In this document: positions 18,124 through 26,345 of the stretch, in pieces
Layout of the letters: the number at the start of each line of letters is the position of its first letter
How positions within the stretch are numbered: position 1 is the first letter of the stretch
Assembly (NCBI GenBank): GCA_023428905.1
Contig: JAEYWP010000015.1
Location: 53,312-117,311 of the forward strand
From: Verrucomicrobiota bacterium
GTDB lineage: Bacteria; Verrucomicrobiota; Verrucomicrobiia; Opitutales; Opitutaceae
DNA length: 64,000 nt
Direction: 5' to 3'
Made by a program: the position numbers and the translations under genes
Notes under the pieces: model-generated
Seen by the model: only the letters and a program-made list of their open reading frames with translations
Database searches by the model: none
What the model was told of the DNA's origin: nothing

Positions 18124-18250
18124 GGACCGCGGAGCGCCGGCCAGGGGCACCCCCTCGGCCCCCGTTTTTTGTCCGGCGTCTGCGCCTTTTCCAGCGTCCG
18201 CGCCGTTTCTCGGAGGGCGGCGGGCGGGGGGCGTTGGCACAAGCCAAAAG

Positions 18251-18278
18251 TGGCCAAAAAATTCCCGCGTTTTGGCCA
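18251..18278. other. 9-bp inverted repeat downstream of the metallopeptidase gene
   Basis: TGGCCAAAA (18251-18259) and TTTTGGCCA (18270-18278) form a perfect stem around a 10-base loop in the 354-base gap before nrdB. No T-run follows, so it is a weak terminator candidate; it may equally be an operator, lying just upstream of the likely nrd promoter. Confidence 0.5.
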
Positions 18279-18286
18279 ATAACCGG

Positions 18287-18315
18287 TTGACGGAGCTTTT
18301 GGCACTTCCCATCTG
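18287..18315 (+). promoter_or_regulatory. Candidate nrdBA promoter
   Basis: TTGACG (18287-18292) is a five-of-six match to a -35 box. At 17-bp spacing the -10 position is CATCTG (18310-18315), a poor match, but it lies inside the first NrdR-like box, where a repressor would be expected to act. No better -10/-35 pair is seen in the gap. Confidence 0.4.
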
Positions 18316-18353
18316 TTGTGGCCGTAAGCGCTGAGCACCACTACCCGTAGTGG
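18306..18353. promoter_or_regulatory. Probable pair of NrdR boxes upstream of nrdBA
   Basis: Two 16-base sites start exactly 32 bases apart: TTCCCATCTGTTGTGG at 18306-18321 and CCACTACCCGTAGTGG at 18338-18353, the latter the core of a perfect palindrome ACCACTAC-CC-GTAGTGGT. Both keep the positions most conserved in NrdR boxes (C4, A6, T11, G13). Known NrdR boxes come in pairs about three helical turns apart upstream of ribonucleotide reductase genes. The central four bases differ from the usual ATAT. Confidence 0.65.
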
Positions 18354-18477
18354 TCAGCAATACGTGAATAAGTTTTAACAACTTAGATTCGCACCCTCTC
18401 TAATCGCGTCGAATAGGTCCGTCCGCGCCGCCGTCTTTTACCCCTAAAGCACGCCGCGGCGCGCCCCCGTACATCCC

Positions 18478-19563
18478 ATGCAGAAATCGTTTCAGGTAGG
18501 CTCCAAGACATTCGTTCTCGACCAGGAAAAGGCCGAGAGCGCCTTTGCGGACAAGCGCGTCATCAACGGGCGCCAGTCCATGTGTTTCAACCTGCTGCCG
18601 CTCAAGTACCAGTGGGCCTACGATCTCTACCGGACGATGAAGGCAAACCATTGGGAGCCCGAGGACATCCCGATGGGCAAGGACATCGAGCAGTGGCGCG
18701 ACACGAAGGTCGTCAGCGACGTCGAGCGGTGGATCATTCGCATGGGCATCGGTTATTTTTCCGCGGCCGAGGGCATCGTGGGGGACAACATCCAGCACGT
18801 GGTCCGCGAGCTCGTGACGGCGCCGGAGCTCAAGCTCGTCCTGGGGCGTCACGCCCATGAGGAAAACATCCACGCTGATTCGCTGCTCTACATGATCGCC
18901 TCGCTCGGCATCAACCCGCACGAGTGCGAGGCGATGTTTGAGGACGTGCCCACGATCGTGCGCAAGAACGAGTTTGTCACCCGCATCTCCAAGGATCTGC
19001 GCCGCGACCTCGACCTCACCCGGCCCGAGAATAAAAAACTGCTGGCGAAGAACATCTTTGTCTTCGGCCAGTGCATGGAGGGAACGCAGTTCTACGGGCT
19101 TTTCGGAATGGTGCTCTCGCTGTACCGTCAGAACAAGTTTCCCGGGATCGGGCAGATGTTCCGCTACACCCTTCGCGACGAATCCAATCACATCGAGGTC
19201 TTCCGCAATCTCTTCATGGATCTGGTGGAGGAGAACCGCGAGATCTGGACGGCCGACTTCAAGGAAGAGCTGCGCTCCACCATGCGCGAGGCGGTGACGC
19301 TGGAGAAGGAGTTCATCAGCGACTGTCTTCCGATCGACTCCGTCGGCCTGCGCAAGGACGAGTTTCTGATGTACATCGACTACATCGCCGATCGCCGGCT
19401 GGAAGGCTGTGGGCTCGCGCCGCTGAGCCCCGGGATCAAAAATCCGCTGCCGTGGCTCGCCGAGATGATGGACATCAAGAAGGAGCAGAACTTCTTCGAG
19501 GGCCGCGTCACCGAATACCAAAAGTCCAGCGCGCTCCACGTCGCCAGCGACGACGAGCTGTAA
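18478..19563 (+). CDS. nrdB: Class Ic (tyrosine-less) ribonucleotide reductase, beta subunit
   Basis: A 361-residue R2 subunit that generates the radical initiator for dNTP synthesis. The six metal ligands can be placed as E98, E129, H132, E201, E235 and H238, with the spacing known for R2 proteins (31 residues from first to second ligand, 34 between the last two glutamates). The first ligand is Glu, not the Asp of class Ia. Four residues after H132, where the radical tyrosine lies (Tyr122 in E. coli), the codon is CTG, giving L136. Both traits are those of chlamydial class Ic enzymes, which use a Mn(IV)/Fe(III) cofactor instead of a tyrosyl radical. A conserved C-terminal tyrosine remains (EYQKS). 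It precedes nrdA in a likely operon, behind NrdR-like boxes. Confidence 0.95.
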   Translation: MQKSFQVGSKTFVLDQEKAESAFADKRVINGRQSMCFNLLPLKYQWAYDLYRTMKANHWEPEDIPMGKDIEQWRDTKVVSDVERWIIRMGIGYFSAAEGIVGDNIQHVVRELVTAPELKLVLGRHAHEENIHADSLLYMIASLGINPHECEAMFEDVPTIVRKNEFVTRISKDLRRDLDLTRPENKKLLAKNIFVFGQCMEGTQFYGLFGMVLSLYRQNKFPGIGQMFRYTLRDESNHIEVFRNLFMDLVEENREIWTADFKEELRSTMREAVTLEKEFISDCLPIDSVGLRKDEFLMYIDYIADRRLEGCGLAPLSPGIKNPLPWLAEMMDIKKEQNFFEGRVTEYQKSSALHVASDDEL

Positions 19564-19765
19564 CCGCCGTTTTGATTCGCCGCGCGCGCTCCGCGCTCGC
19601 GCCGCCGCCCTCCGTTCCTCCCGCCTCCGCCGGGGCCCAGCGCCCCTTCCCTGGTCTTCCGCGGGGCGTGCCGTCCCTGCCTCCGCCCCCCCCCACACGC
19701 GCCCCCAACCCGGCGCGTGTTTGCCGCTCCCTCCTCCCGACATTTCCACCTCCGCCTGCCTCCCG

Positions 19766-22700
19766 ATGAATCCTTCTCTCGCCCACGACCTCGCGCTCAA
19801 ACGCACCATCCAGACTCCGAAGGACCAGAAACCGCAGTTTGCCTGGCGCGACCTCGTCCCCGCCGATGCCCCGCTTGTCCCCGAAACCGTGGTGCTGACC
19901 CCGCGCGGCGAGGAGCGTTTTGATCTCGGCGAGGTGGCGGATACGATCGGCAAGGCGCTGACCCACGTCCTGCTCGCCCGGGCCGAAACGAACATCTTCA
20001 CCGACGGCAATCGCGCCTTCGTTGCCCGCATCGTCCGCGAGGTGGCGGGCAATCTCGCGGCCGCCGCGCTCCGCCAGTCGCCCCTGCGCCTGACGCTCAA
20101 TGCGCTCTATGAGCTGATCGAGAAGACGTTGATCGACAACAACGCCTACGATGTGGCGAAGAGCCTCCTGCTCAATCGCTCGCACAAGCTGAGCAGCGCC
20201 GGACCGGCCGCCGCCACCGTCCGCGTGATCCGCCGCAATCACCAGATCGTGCCCTTCAACGAGCAGAAGATCGAAATCGCGGTGCGGAAGGCCTTCCTCT
20301 CCCTCCAGCGCGACTCTGCCTCGGCGGTGGAGATCACCCGCGCCGTGGCCACGCGCGTCCTCTCGTCCAAGCAGTCCTTCGTCCACATCGAGGAGATCCA
20401 GGACATCGTCCAGGAGGAGTTGATGAAGGCCGGGCATTTCAAGGTCGCCGAGCAGTACATCCTCTACCGGGCCCTGCGCACCGCGGCCCGCGCGGGCGAG
20501 GAGGGAGACGGCACCGAGGCGGCCACCCCGGCGGTCCATCAGGGCGCCATGATCATGGTCAAGCGCGCCAACGGCGAAAGCTACCTTTGGGACCGCGCCG
20601 ACCTGCAGAAGCGGATCGAGTTTGGCCGCATCGGCCTGGACCTGTGCCTGAGCAACGAGGAAATCGAGGGCGAACTGCTGCGCTCCGTCTTCGACCAGAT
20701 CAGCCAGAAGGACCTCGACGCCACCATCATCCTCAACTCGAAGACCCTGATCGAGCGGGACGCGGACTTCGCCCGCTTTGCCGGGCGTATCCAGCTTACC
20801 TATATCTACGAGGAGGTGCTGGGCTGGGACATCGTGCGCGACGGGATCGGCAAGCTGAAGGAGTTTCACCAGCGCGCCTTCCGCAAATACCTCGAACACG
20901 GCGTGGCGATCCAGCGCCTCAACCCGAAGCTGCTCGACTACGACGTCAAGGCCCTTGGCGCAGCGCTCGATCCCTCGGCCGACCTCGAGTTCGACTTCCT
21001 CGGGATCCAGACCCTCTACGACCGCTACCTGATCATCGACAAGACGGTGAAGCCGGCGCGGCGCCTGGAAACGCCGCAGTTCTTCTGGATGCGCGTGGCG
21101 ATGGGGCTCTTCCTCGAGGATGTGCCGGAGCGCGAGGCCAAGGCCTCAGCCCTCTACAGCCTCTACAAGAGCCGCCGCTTCTGCAGCTCGACCCCGACCC
21201 TCTTTAACTCGGGGACGATGCACTCGCAGCTGTCGTCGTGCTATCTCTACTACGTCGACGACTCGCTCGAGGGCATCATGTACCGCGGCATCGCGGAAAA
21301 CGCCTTCCTCGCCAAGTGGGCGGGTGGCCTCGGCGGCTCGTGGACCGCGGTGCGCGGCACCGGCGCGTACATCGCCGGGACCAACGGCGAGTCCCAGGGC
21401 GTCATCCCCTTCCTCAAGCTGCACAACGACCAGCTCGTCGCGGTCAACCAGGGCGGCAAGCGCAAGGGTTCCGGCTGCGCCTACCTGGAGTCCTGGCACA
21501 ACGACATCTTCGAGTTCCTCGAGCTGCGCAAGAACACCGGTGACGACCGCCGTCGTACGCACGACATGAATACGGCGAACTGGATTCCGGACCTGTTCAT
21601 GAAGCGGATGGAGGCCCGCCAGACCTGGACCCTCTTCCGCTCCAACGAAGTGAAGGACCTGCACGAGCTCTACGGCCGCCGCTTCGAGGAGGCCTACCTG
21701 CGCTATGAGAAACTGGCGGAGGAGGGCAAGATCATGGGCCAGAAGATCGAGGCCCTCGAACTCTGGAAGAAGATGCTCTCGATGCTCTTCGAGACCGGGC
21801 ATCCCTGGATCACCTTCAAGGACGCCTGCAACCTCCGCTCGCCCCAGGACCACGTGGGCGTGATCCACTCCTCCAATCTCTGCACCGAGATCACGCTGAA
21901 CACGTCCAATGACGAGACCGCGGTCTGCAACCTCGGCTCCGTCATCCTCGAGACCCACCTGGACAAGCACGGCAACATCGACCACGAGAAGCTGCGCGAG
22001 ACCATCCGGATCGCGGTCCGCGCCCTGGACAACGTGATCGACATCAACTTCTACCCGACCGAGGCGGCCAAGCGCTCCAATCTGCGCCACCGCCCGATCG
22101 GGCTGGGAGTGATGGGCCTCGCCAATGCCTGCTACCTCAAGGGCCTGGCCTTCGCCTCCGACGCCGCGGTGGAGTTCAACGACGAGGCGATGGAAGCCAT
22201 CGCCTATTACGCTTACGAGGCCAGTTCCGACCTCGCCGGCGAACGCGGCACGTATTCGACCTACAAAGGATCCAAGTGGGATCGCGGCCTGCTGCCCCAG
22301 GACACGCTGGACATCCTTGAGCAGGAGCGCGGAGTCCCGGTGGAGGTGCCCCGCGGCGGCCGGATGAACTGGGAGCCGGTGCGTGCAAAGATCGCACGCC
22401 AGGGCATGCGCAACAGCAACGTGCTCGCGATCGCGCCCACCGCCACGATCTCCAACATCACCGCGACCTCGCCCTGCATCGAGCCGACCTACAAGAACCT
22501 GTTCGTCAAATCCAACCTCTCCGGGGAGTTCATCGTCCTGAATCCGTACCTGGTGAAGGACCTCAAGGCGCGTGGGCTCTGGAGCCAGGAGATGATCGAC
22601 AACCTGAAGTATTTCGACGGCGAGCTGAAGGACATCGACAGCGTGCCCGCCGACCTGAAGGCAAAGTACCTGACCGCCTTCGACATCGATCCGAAGTGGA

Positions 22701-23047
22701 TCGTGGACGCGGCGGCGCGCCGCCAGAAGTGGATTGACCAGTCGCAGTCGGTCAACCTGTGGATCAAGACCCCCGATCTGAAGACGCTGAGCCACATGTA
22801 CCGCCACGCCTGGCACGCCGGTCTGAAGACGACCTATTACCTGCGCAGCCTGGGCGCGTCCAACATCGAGAAGGCGACCGTGCAGGTGAAGAAGGAAGTC
22901 CGTGGCGTGGCCGCCACCGCCGCCGCGGTCGCCGCCGCCGCGACACAGGAGACGCCTCCCGAGAAAAAGCAGTTCACCGCCGCCGAAAAACTGGCCTGCT
23001 CGATCGAGGCCATGCGCAACGGCGGGGAGTGCGAGGCCTGCCAGTAG
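19766..23047 (+). CDS. nrdA: Ribonucleotide reductase, alpha subunit with multiple ATP-cones
   Basis: A 1093-residue catalytic subunit reducing ribonucleoside diphosphates, 203 bases behind nrdB. The first 240 residues hold an apparent degenerate ATP-cone (about 38-130) and a well-formed one (VRVIRRNHQIVPFN to ILYRALR, about 152-240); a third cone-like stretch starts near 260 and merges with the large-subunit N-terminal domain. Catalytic residues are visible: SSCYLYY (C492), SNLCTEI (N704, C706, E708), AVCNLGS (C721), and the radical-transfer pair TYYLRS (Y1024, Y1025). The tail ends CEACQ, supplying the redox cysteines C1089 and C1092. The ATG at 19766 is preferred to an in-frame start 45 bases upstream that adds only a Pro-rich stretch. 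Confidence 0.95.
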   Translation: MNPSLAHDLALKRTIQTPKDQKPQFAWRDLVPADAPLVPETVVLTPRGEERFDLGEVADTIGKALTHVLLARAETNIFTDGNRAFVARIVREVAGNLAAAALRQSPLRLTLNALYELIEKTLIDNNAYDVAKSLLLNRSHKLSSAGPAAATVRVIRRNHQIVPFNEQKIEIAVRKAFLSLQRDSASAVEITRAVATRVLSSKQSFVHIEEIQDIVQEELMKAGHFKVAEQYILYRALRTAARAGEEGDGTEAATPAVHQGAMIMVKRANGESYLWDRADLQKRIEFGRIGLDLCLSNEEIEGELLRSVFDQISQKDLDATIILNSKTLIERDADFARFAGRIQLTYIYEEVLGWDIVRDGIGKLKEFHQRAFRKYLEHGVAIQRLNPKLLDYDVKALGAALDPSADLEFDFLGIQTLYDRYLIIDKTVKPARRLETPQFFWMRVAMGLFLEDVPEREAKASALYSLYKSRRFCSSTPTLFNSGTMHSQLSSCYLYYVDDSLEGIMYRGIAENAFLAKWAGGLGGSWTAVRGTGAYIAGTNGESQGVIPFLKLHNDQLVAVNQGGKRKGSGCAYLESWHNDIFEFLELRKNTGDDRRRTHDMNTANWIPDLFMKRMEARQTWTLFRSNEVKDLHELYGRRFEEAYLRYEKLAEEGKIMGQKIEALELWKKMLSMLFETGHPWITFKDACNLRSPQDHVGVIHSSNLCTEITLNTSNDETAVCNLGSVILETHLDKHGNIDHEKLRETIRIAVRALDNVIDINFYPTEAAKRSNLRHRPIGLGVMGLANACYLKGLAFASDAAVEFNDEAMEAIAYYAYEASSDLAGERGTYSTYKGSKWDRGLLPQDTLDILEQERGVPVEVPRGGRMNWEPVRAKIARQGMRNSNVLAIAPTATISNITATSPCIEPTYKNLFVKSNLSGEFIVLNPYLVKDLKARGLWSQEMIDNLKYFDGELKDIDSVPADLKAKYLTAFDIDPKWIVDAAARRQKWIDQSQSVNLWIKTPDLKTLSHMYRHAWHAGLKTTYYLRSLGASNIEKATVQVKKEVRGVAATAAAVAAAATQETPPEKKQFTAAEKLACSIEAMRNGGECEACQ

Positions 23048-23066
23048 GCCGGCACGGTGCGGTTGC

Positions 23067-23093
23067 CGCGTGAGGCGCGTTTTGCCTCACGCG
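23067..23093. terminator. Hairpin between convergent nrdA and acetyltransferase genes
   Basis: CGCGTGAGGC (23067-23076) and GCCTCACGCG (23084-23093) make a perfect 10-bp stem with a 7-base loop containing TTTT. It lies 20 bases past the nrdA stop between convergent genes and could serve either. There is no T-run after the stem, so factor-independent termination is not certain. Confidence 0.5.
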
Positions 23094-23163
23094 CCCTGAC
23101 GGGACATCATCGCTGTGCTGTCCCGCAACGGGCGCGCAGGCGCAAGCGTGGCTCGGTCACCGC

Positions 23164-23706
23164 TCAGCGGGCGGGGCCGAGCAGCTTGTAGTAGATCGCG
23201 TTTTTGGCCGGCGTGCCGTCGGGGTCCAGGGCGTACTCCGGGATTCCGCCCGCATACGTGTAACCGAGGCGTTCATACAGAGCGCCGGCGCCGCCCCTTC
23301 CTTCGCTCGTATCCAGAAACAGGAGCCGGATGCCGCGCGCGGCTGCGAGCTCTTCGGCGGCGCGCATCAGGCAGGTGCCGAGTCCGCGGTGACGGTCCGC
23401 CGGCGCCACCATCAGCTTTTGCACCTCGGCGCGGTGGCAGCCGTTGGGTTTGGCTTCCCAGCCCAGCTGGACCGTGCCGATGATCCTCCCCGCCTCGTCA
23501 CGGCCCACCAGCACGACGCGCTCGCCCGCCGCGGCGCCCGCCTCGATGCGCGCCCAGAACTGAGCCGCTTCCGCGCCGCTCATGCCCTGCAGGTACCCGA
23601 TGGACGCTCCGTGCTCGACGCACGCCTGCATCAGGTTGCAGAGGGCTTCGCGATCCGCGCCGGTCACCGGCAGCGGCAACGGTCCGACGGAACAGGAATG
23701 ACTCAT
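23164..23706 (-). CDS. GNAT-family N-acetyltransferase
   Basis: A 180-residue single-domain acetyltransferase. The acetyl-CoA signature is VQKLMVAPADRHRGLGTCLM, with the Arg-x-x-Gly-x-Gly-type loop RHRGLG, followed by the C-terminal LYERLGYTYAG strand. The ATG at 23706 is preferred to a GTG three codons upstream. It is convergent with nrdA and divergent from the UnbV-type gene. The acceptor substrate cannot be told from sequence. Confidence 0.85.
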   Translation of the reverse strand: MSHSCSVGPLPLPVTGADREALCNLMQACVEHGASIGYLQGMSGAEAAQFWARIEAGAAAGERVVLVGRDEAGRIIGTVQLGWEAKPNGCHRAEVQKLMVAPADRHRGLGTCLMRAAEELAAARGIRLLFLDTSEGRGGAGALYERLGYTYAGGIPEYALDPDGTPAKNAIYYKLLGPAR

Positions 23707-23918
23707 GCGGCCCACGCTAGGACAAAAGAAGGCGCGCCGTCCATATCCGGGCAGCCTCTCGGCTTGTGACCCTCGCCGTTGCGGCGACCTGCCGCACCGC
23801 CGTCGTGGTGCAAACGTGGGCGCGGCTCACCCCACCGGATGCTCCATCGGCCCCGGCGACCCGGCAGTCGACCCCTGGGACGTTTACTGCCCACGCCCGC
23901 ATCCTTGTTTCGCGTGGC

Positions 23919-26345
23919 ATGCTCAATTTCGCTGCATCGCGGCCACTCCGCGCTGGCCGTCCCTGGACGTTGCCGTGCGTCAACGCGTTGCTTTTGGGAT
24001 TGATGGTGGCGGCTGCGACCCACGGCGCGGCCGGGCCCGCGGCGGCGCATGCCAACCACGACCACCACCCTCCTTCGCAGGGACCTTCGTCAGGTCACAG
24101 TGGGACCACGCGTCTTCACGCCGACCCGGTGCGTCGGTTGGGCAACCTGAGCACCCCTGCGCCAAGCACCGGCCGGATGGCCGAGCGGTTTCAGGCGGTT
24201 TTCGAGGCCTCGGATCCGCTTCAGACCGTCTACGGCAGTTCCCGACTGGTGGCCCATCTCGAGGCCGCGCTGGCCGATGCGGGAGGGGGGCAGGACAGGA
24301 CGGTGCTGCTGCGCCGGTATGCCGACGCACTGCTGGACGTCGGGCGCAGCGAAGAGGCGCTCGCGGCGTTCATCCGACTGGAGCAGCACCTGGAGGCCAC
24401 CCGTCCCACCCTGACACCGAATTTCATGCTCGGCCTGCTTTGCTCCAAGGCGGTGTGTCACCTCCGCATCGGCGAGCAGGAAAATTGCCTGCACAATCAC
24501 AACGCCGATTCCTGCCTGCTGCCGATCCGCGGCGGGGGCGTGCACCTCGCTCCTAGGGGCTCCCGCGGCGCCACCGAGGTGCTGGGCACGGTCTTGGCAA
24601 GGTACCCGGGCGACCTGCGTGCACGCTGGCTCATGAACATCGCGTCGATGACGCTCGGCGAGTACCCGCACGGCCTGGCACCAGAGGTGGTGATTCCGCC
24701 GGCAGTCTTCGAGTCGGAGTATCCGTTGCCGCGTTTTCCGGATATCGCGGCCGCGGTGGGACTGGTGGACAACGATCTGGCGGGCGGGGTGGTGATGGAA
24801 GACTTCGACAACGACGGCCTGCTCGACCTGATGATCTCCGGCTGGGGGCTGCAGAGCCAGACCCGGGTCTTCCGCAACGTGGGCGACGGCACGTTCACCG
24901 AGCGCACGCGGGAGGCGGGACTCACCGGATTGGTAAGCGGCTTGAACCTGATACACGCCGACTACAACAACGACGGTTTCGAGGATGTCCTTGTGCTCCG
25001 CGGCGCATGGCTCGGCCCCCAGGGCAAGTACCCCAACTCGCTCCTCAGAAACAACGGGGACTTTACCTTCACCGATGTGACGGAGGAGGCCGGGCTCCTC
25101 TCTTTTCATCCCACCCAGACCGCGGTCTGGTTCGACTTTGATGGCGACGGCCACCTCGACCTCTTCATCGGCAACGAGTCGCGCGACGATCGCGATCCCA
25201 ATGCCTGTGAGTTGTATCGAAACAACGGCGACGGTACGTTCGCCGAGTGCTCCGTCCCCCACGGACTGGCGGTGATTGACTTCATCAAGGGGGTGGCGGC
25301 CGGCGACTACAACAACGACGGCCGCCCGGATCTCTTCCTTTCCAGCCGCAACGGGACTCGCCGGCTCTACCGCAATGACGGACCCGCCGACGAGTGCACC
25401 CCGGCGCCTCGCTGGGTCTTCACCGAGGTCGCCCAGGCCAGCGGCGTGGGCGCGCGGCACCGCAGTTTTCCGTGCTGGTTCTGGGACTACAACAACGACG
25501 GGTGGGAGGACCTGATGGTCACCGGGTACGCGATCCAGGATGTGGGTGATGTGGCGGCCGACTACCTCGGTGTCCCCAGCACGGGCGAGCGCGCTCGTCT
25601 CTTCCGCAACCGCGGCGACGGCACGTTCGCCGACGTCAGCGAGGAAGCCGGCGTCTCCCGCGTGCTCCACGCCATGGGCGTGAATTTTGGCGATCTCGAC
25701 AATGACGGCTGGCTGGATTTCTACGCCGGCACCGGGGATCCCGACTATTCCACCCTCATGCCCAACCGGATGTTTCGGAACGCGGGCGGACACCGCTTCC
25801 AGGACGTCACCACCGCCGGCGGCTTCGGCCAGCTGCAAAAAGGGCATGGCATCGCCTTTGGAGACCTGGATAACGACGGGGACCAGGACGTGTATTCAGT
25901 GGTGGGAGGAGCCCTGGCGGGTGACACCTACCCCAATCAGCTTTTCGCCAATCCGGGATCCGCCCATGCCTGGCTCAAGCTCAAGCTGGTGGGGACACGC
26001 TCCAATCGTTCTGCGATCGGGGCGAGGGTGCGGGTGACGGTGCGCTCGGAAAACGGCACGCGCCGTATCTACCGGACGGTGGGAAGTGGCGCGAGTTTCG
26101 GTTCATCCACCCTTCGCTGTGAGATCGGCCTCGGTGCGCCGGACGCGGTGATTGAGCGCGTGGATGTCCTGTGGCCCGGCAGCGGGATGCGGCAGGCCTT
26201 CACCGGACTGGAGGCAAACCGGATGTACCGGCTGACCGAGGGCGACGTGGAGGTGGCGCCGGTGGACCTGCCTCGGTTCAGCCTGCCGCACGAAGGCGGT
26301 GTGCACAGCCACCGGCACCAGCACGCGGCGCTCACTCTCCCATGA
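23919..26345 (+). CDS. Secreted CRTAC1/ASPIC-UnbV protein with FG-GAP repeats
   Basis: An 808-residue exported protein. The chosen ATG gives an N-terminus with a hydrophobic segment (NALLLGLMVAAATHG) and a likely signal-peptide end near AAAHA. A helical N-terminal region (to about 250) precedes repeated FG-GAP/VCBS blades, each with a calcium-loop-like D-x-D/N-x-D-G pattern (DFDNDGLLD, DYNNDGFED, DFDGDGHLD, DYNNDGRPD, DLDNDGWLD, DLDNDGDQD). The C-terminus holds an ASPIC/UnbV domain (SNRSAIGARVRV, VDVLWPGSG), as in human CRTAC1. A beta-propeller binding role outside the cytoplasm is inferred. Its stop overlaps the start of the FKBP gene (ATGA), so the two are co-translated. Confidence 0.88.
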   Translation: MLNFAASRPLRAGRPWTLPCVNALLLGLMVAAATHGAAGPAAAHANHDHHPPSQGPSSGHSGTTRLHADPVRRLGNLSTPAPSTGRMAERFQAVFEASDPLQTVYGSSRLVAHLEAALADAGGGQDRTVLLRRYADALLDVGRSEEALAAFIRLEQHLEATRPTLTPNFMLGLLCSKAVCHLRIGEQENCLHNHNADSCLLPIRGGGVHLAPRGSRGATEVLGTVLARYPGDLRARWLMNIASMTLGEYPHGLAPEVVIPPAVFESEYPLPRFPDIAAAVGLVDNDLAGGVVMEDFDNDGLLDLMISGWGLQSQTRVFRNVGDGTFTERTREAGLTGLVSGLNLIHADYNNDGFEDVLVLRGAWLGPQGKYPNSLLRNNGDFTFTDVTEEAGLLSFHPTQTAVWFDFDGDGHLDLFIGNESRDDRDPNACELYRNNGDGTFAECSVPHGLAVIDFIKGVAAGDYNNDGRPDLFLSSRNGTRRLYRNDGPADECTPAPRWVFTEVAQASGVGARHRSFPCWFWDYNNDGWEDLMVTGYAIQDVGDVAADYLGVPSTGERARLFRNRGDGTFADVSEEAGVSRVLHAMGVNFGDLDNDGWLDFYAGTGDPDYSTLMPNRMFRNAGGHRFQDVTTAGGFGQLQKGHGIAFGDLDNDGDQDVYSVVGGALAGDTYPNQLFANPGSAHAWLKLKLVGTRSNRSAIGARVRVTVRSENGTRRIYRTVGSGASFGSSTLRCEIGLGAPDAVIERVDVLWPGSGMRQAFTGLEANRMYRLTEGDVEVAPVDLPRFSLPHEGGVHSHRHQHAALTLP

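Noticed and set aside
21146..22816. Long open frame on minus opposite nrdA
   Set aside because: Antisense shadow of a gene with all ribonucleotide reductase active-site residues.
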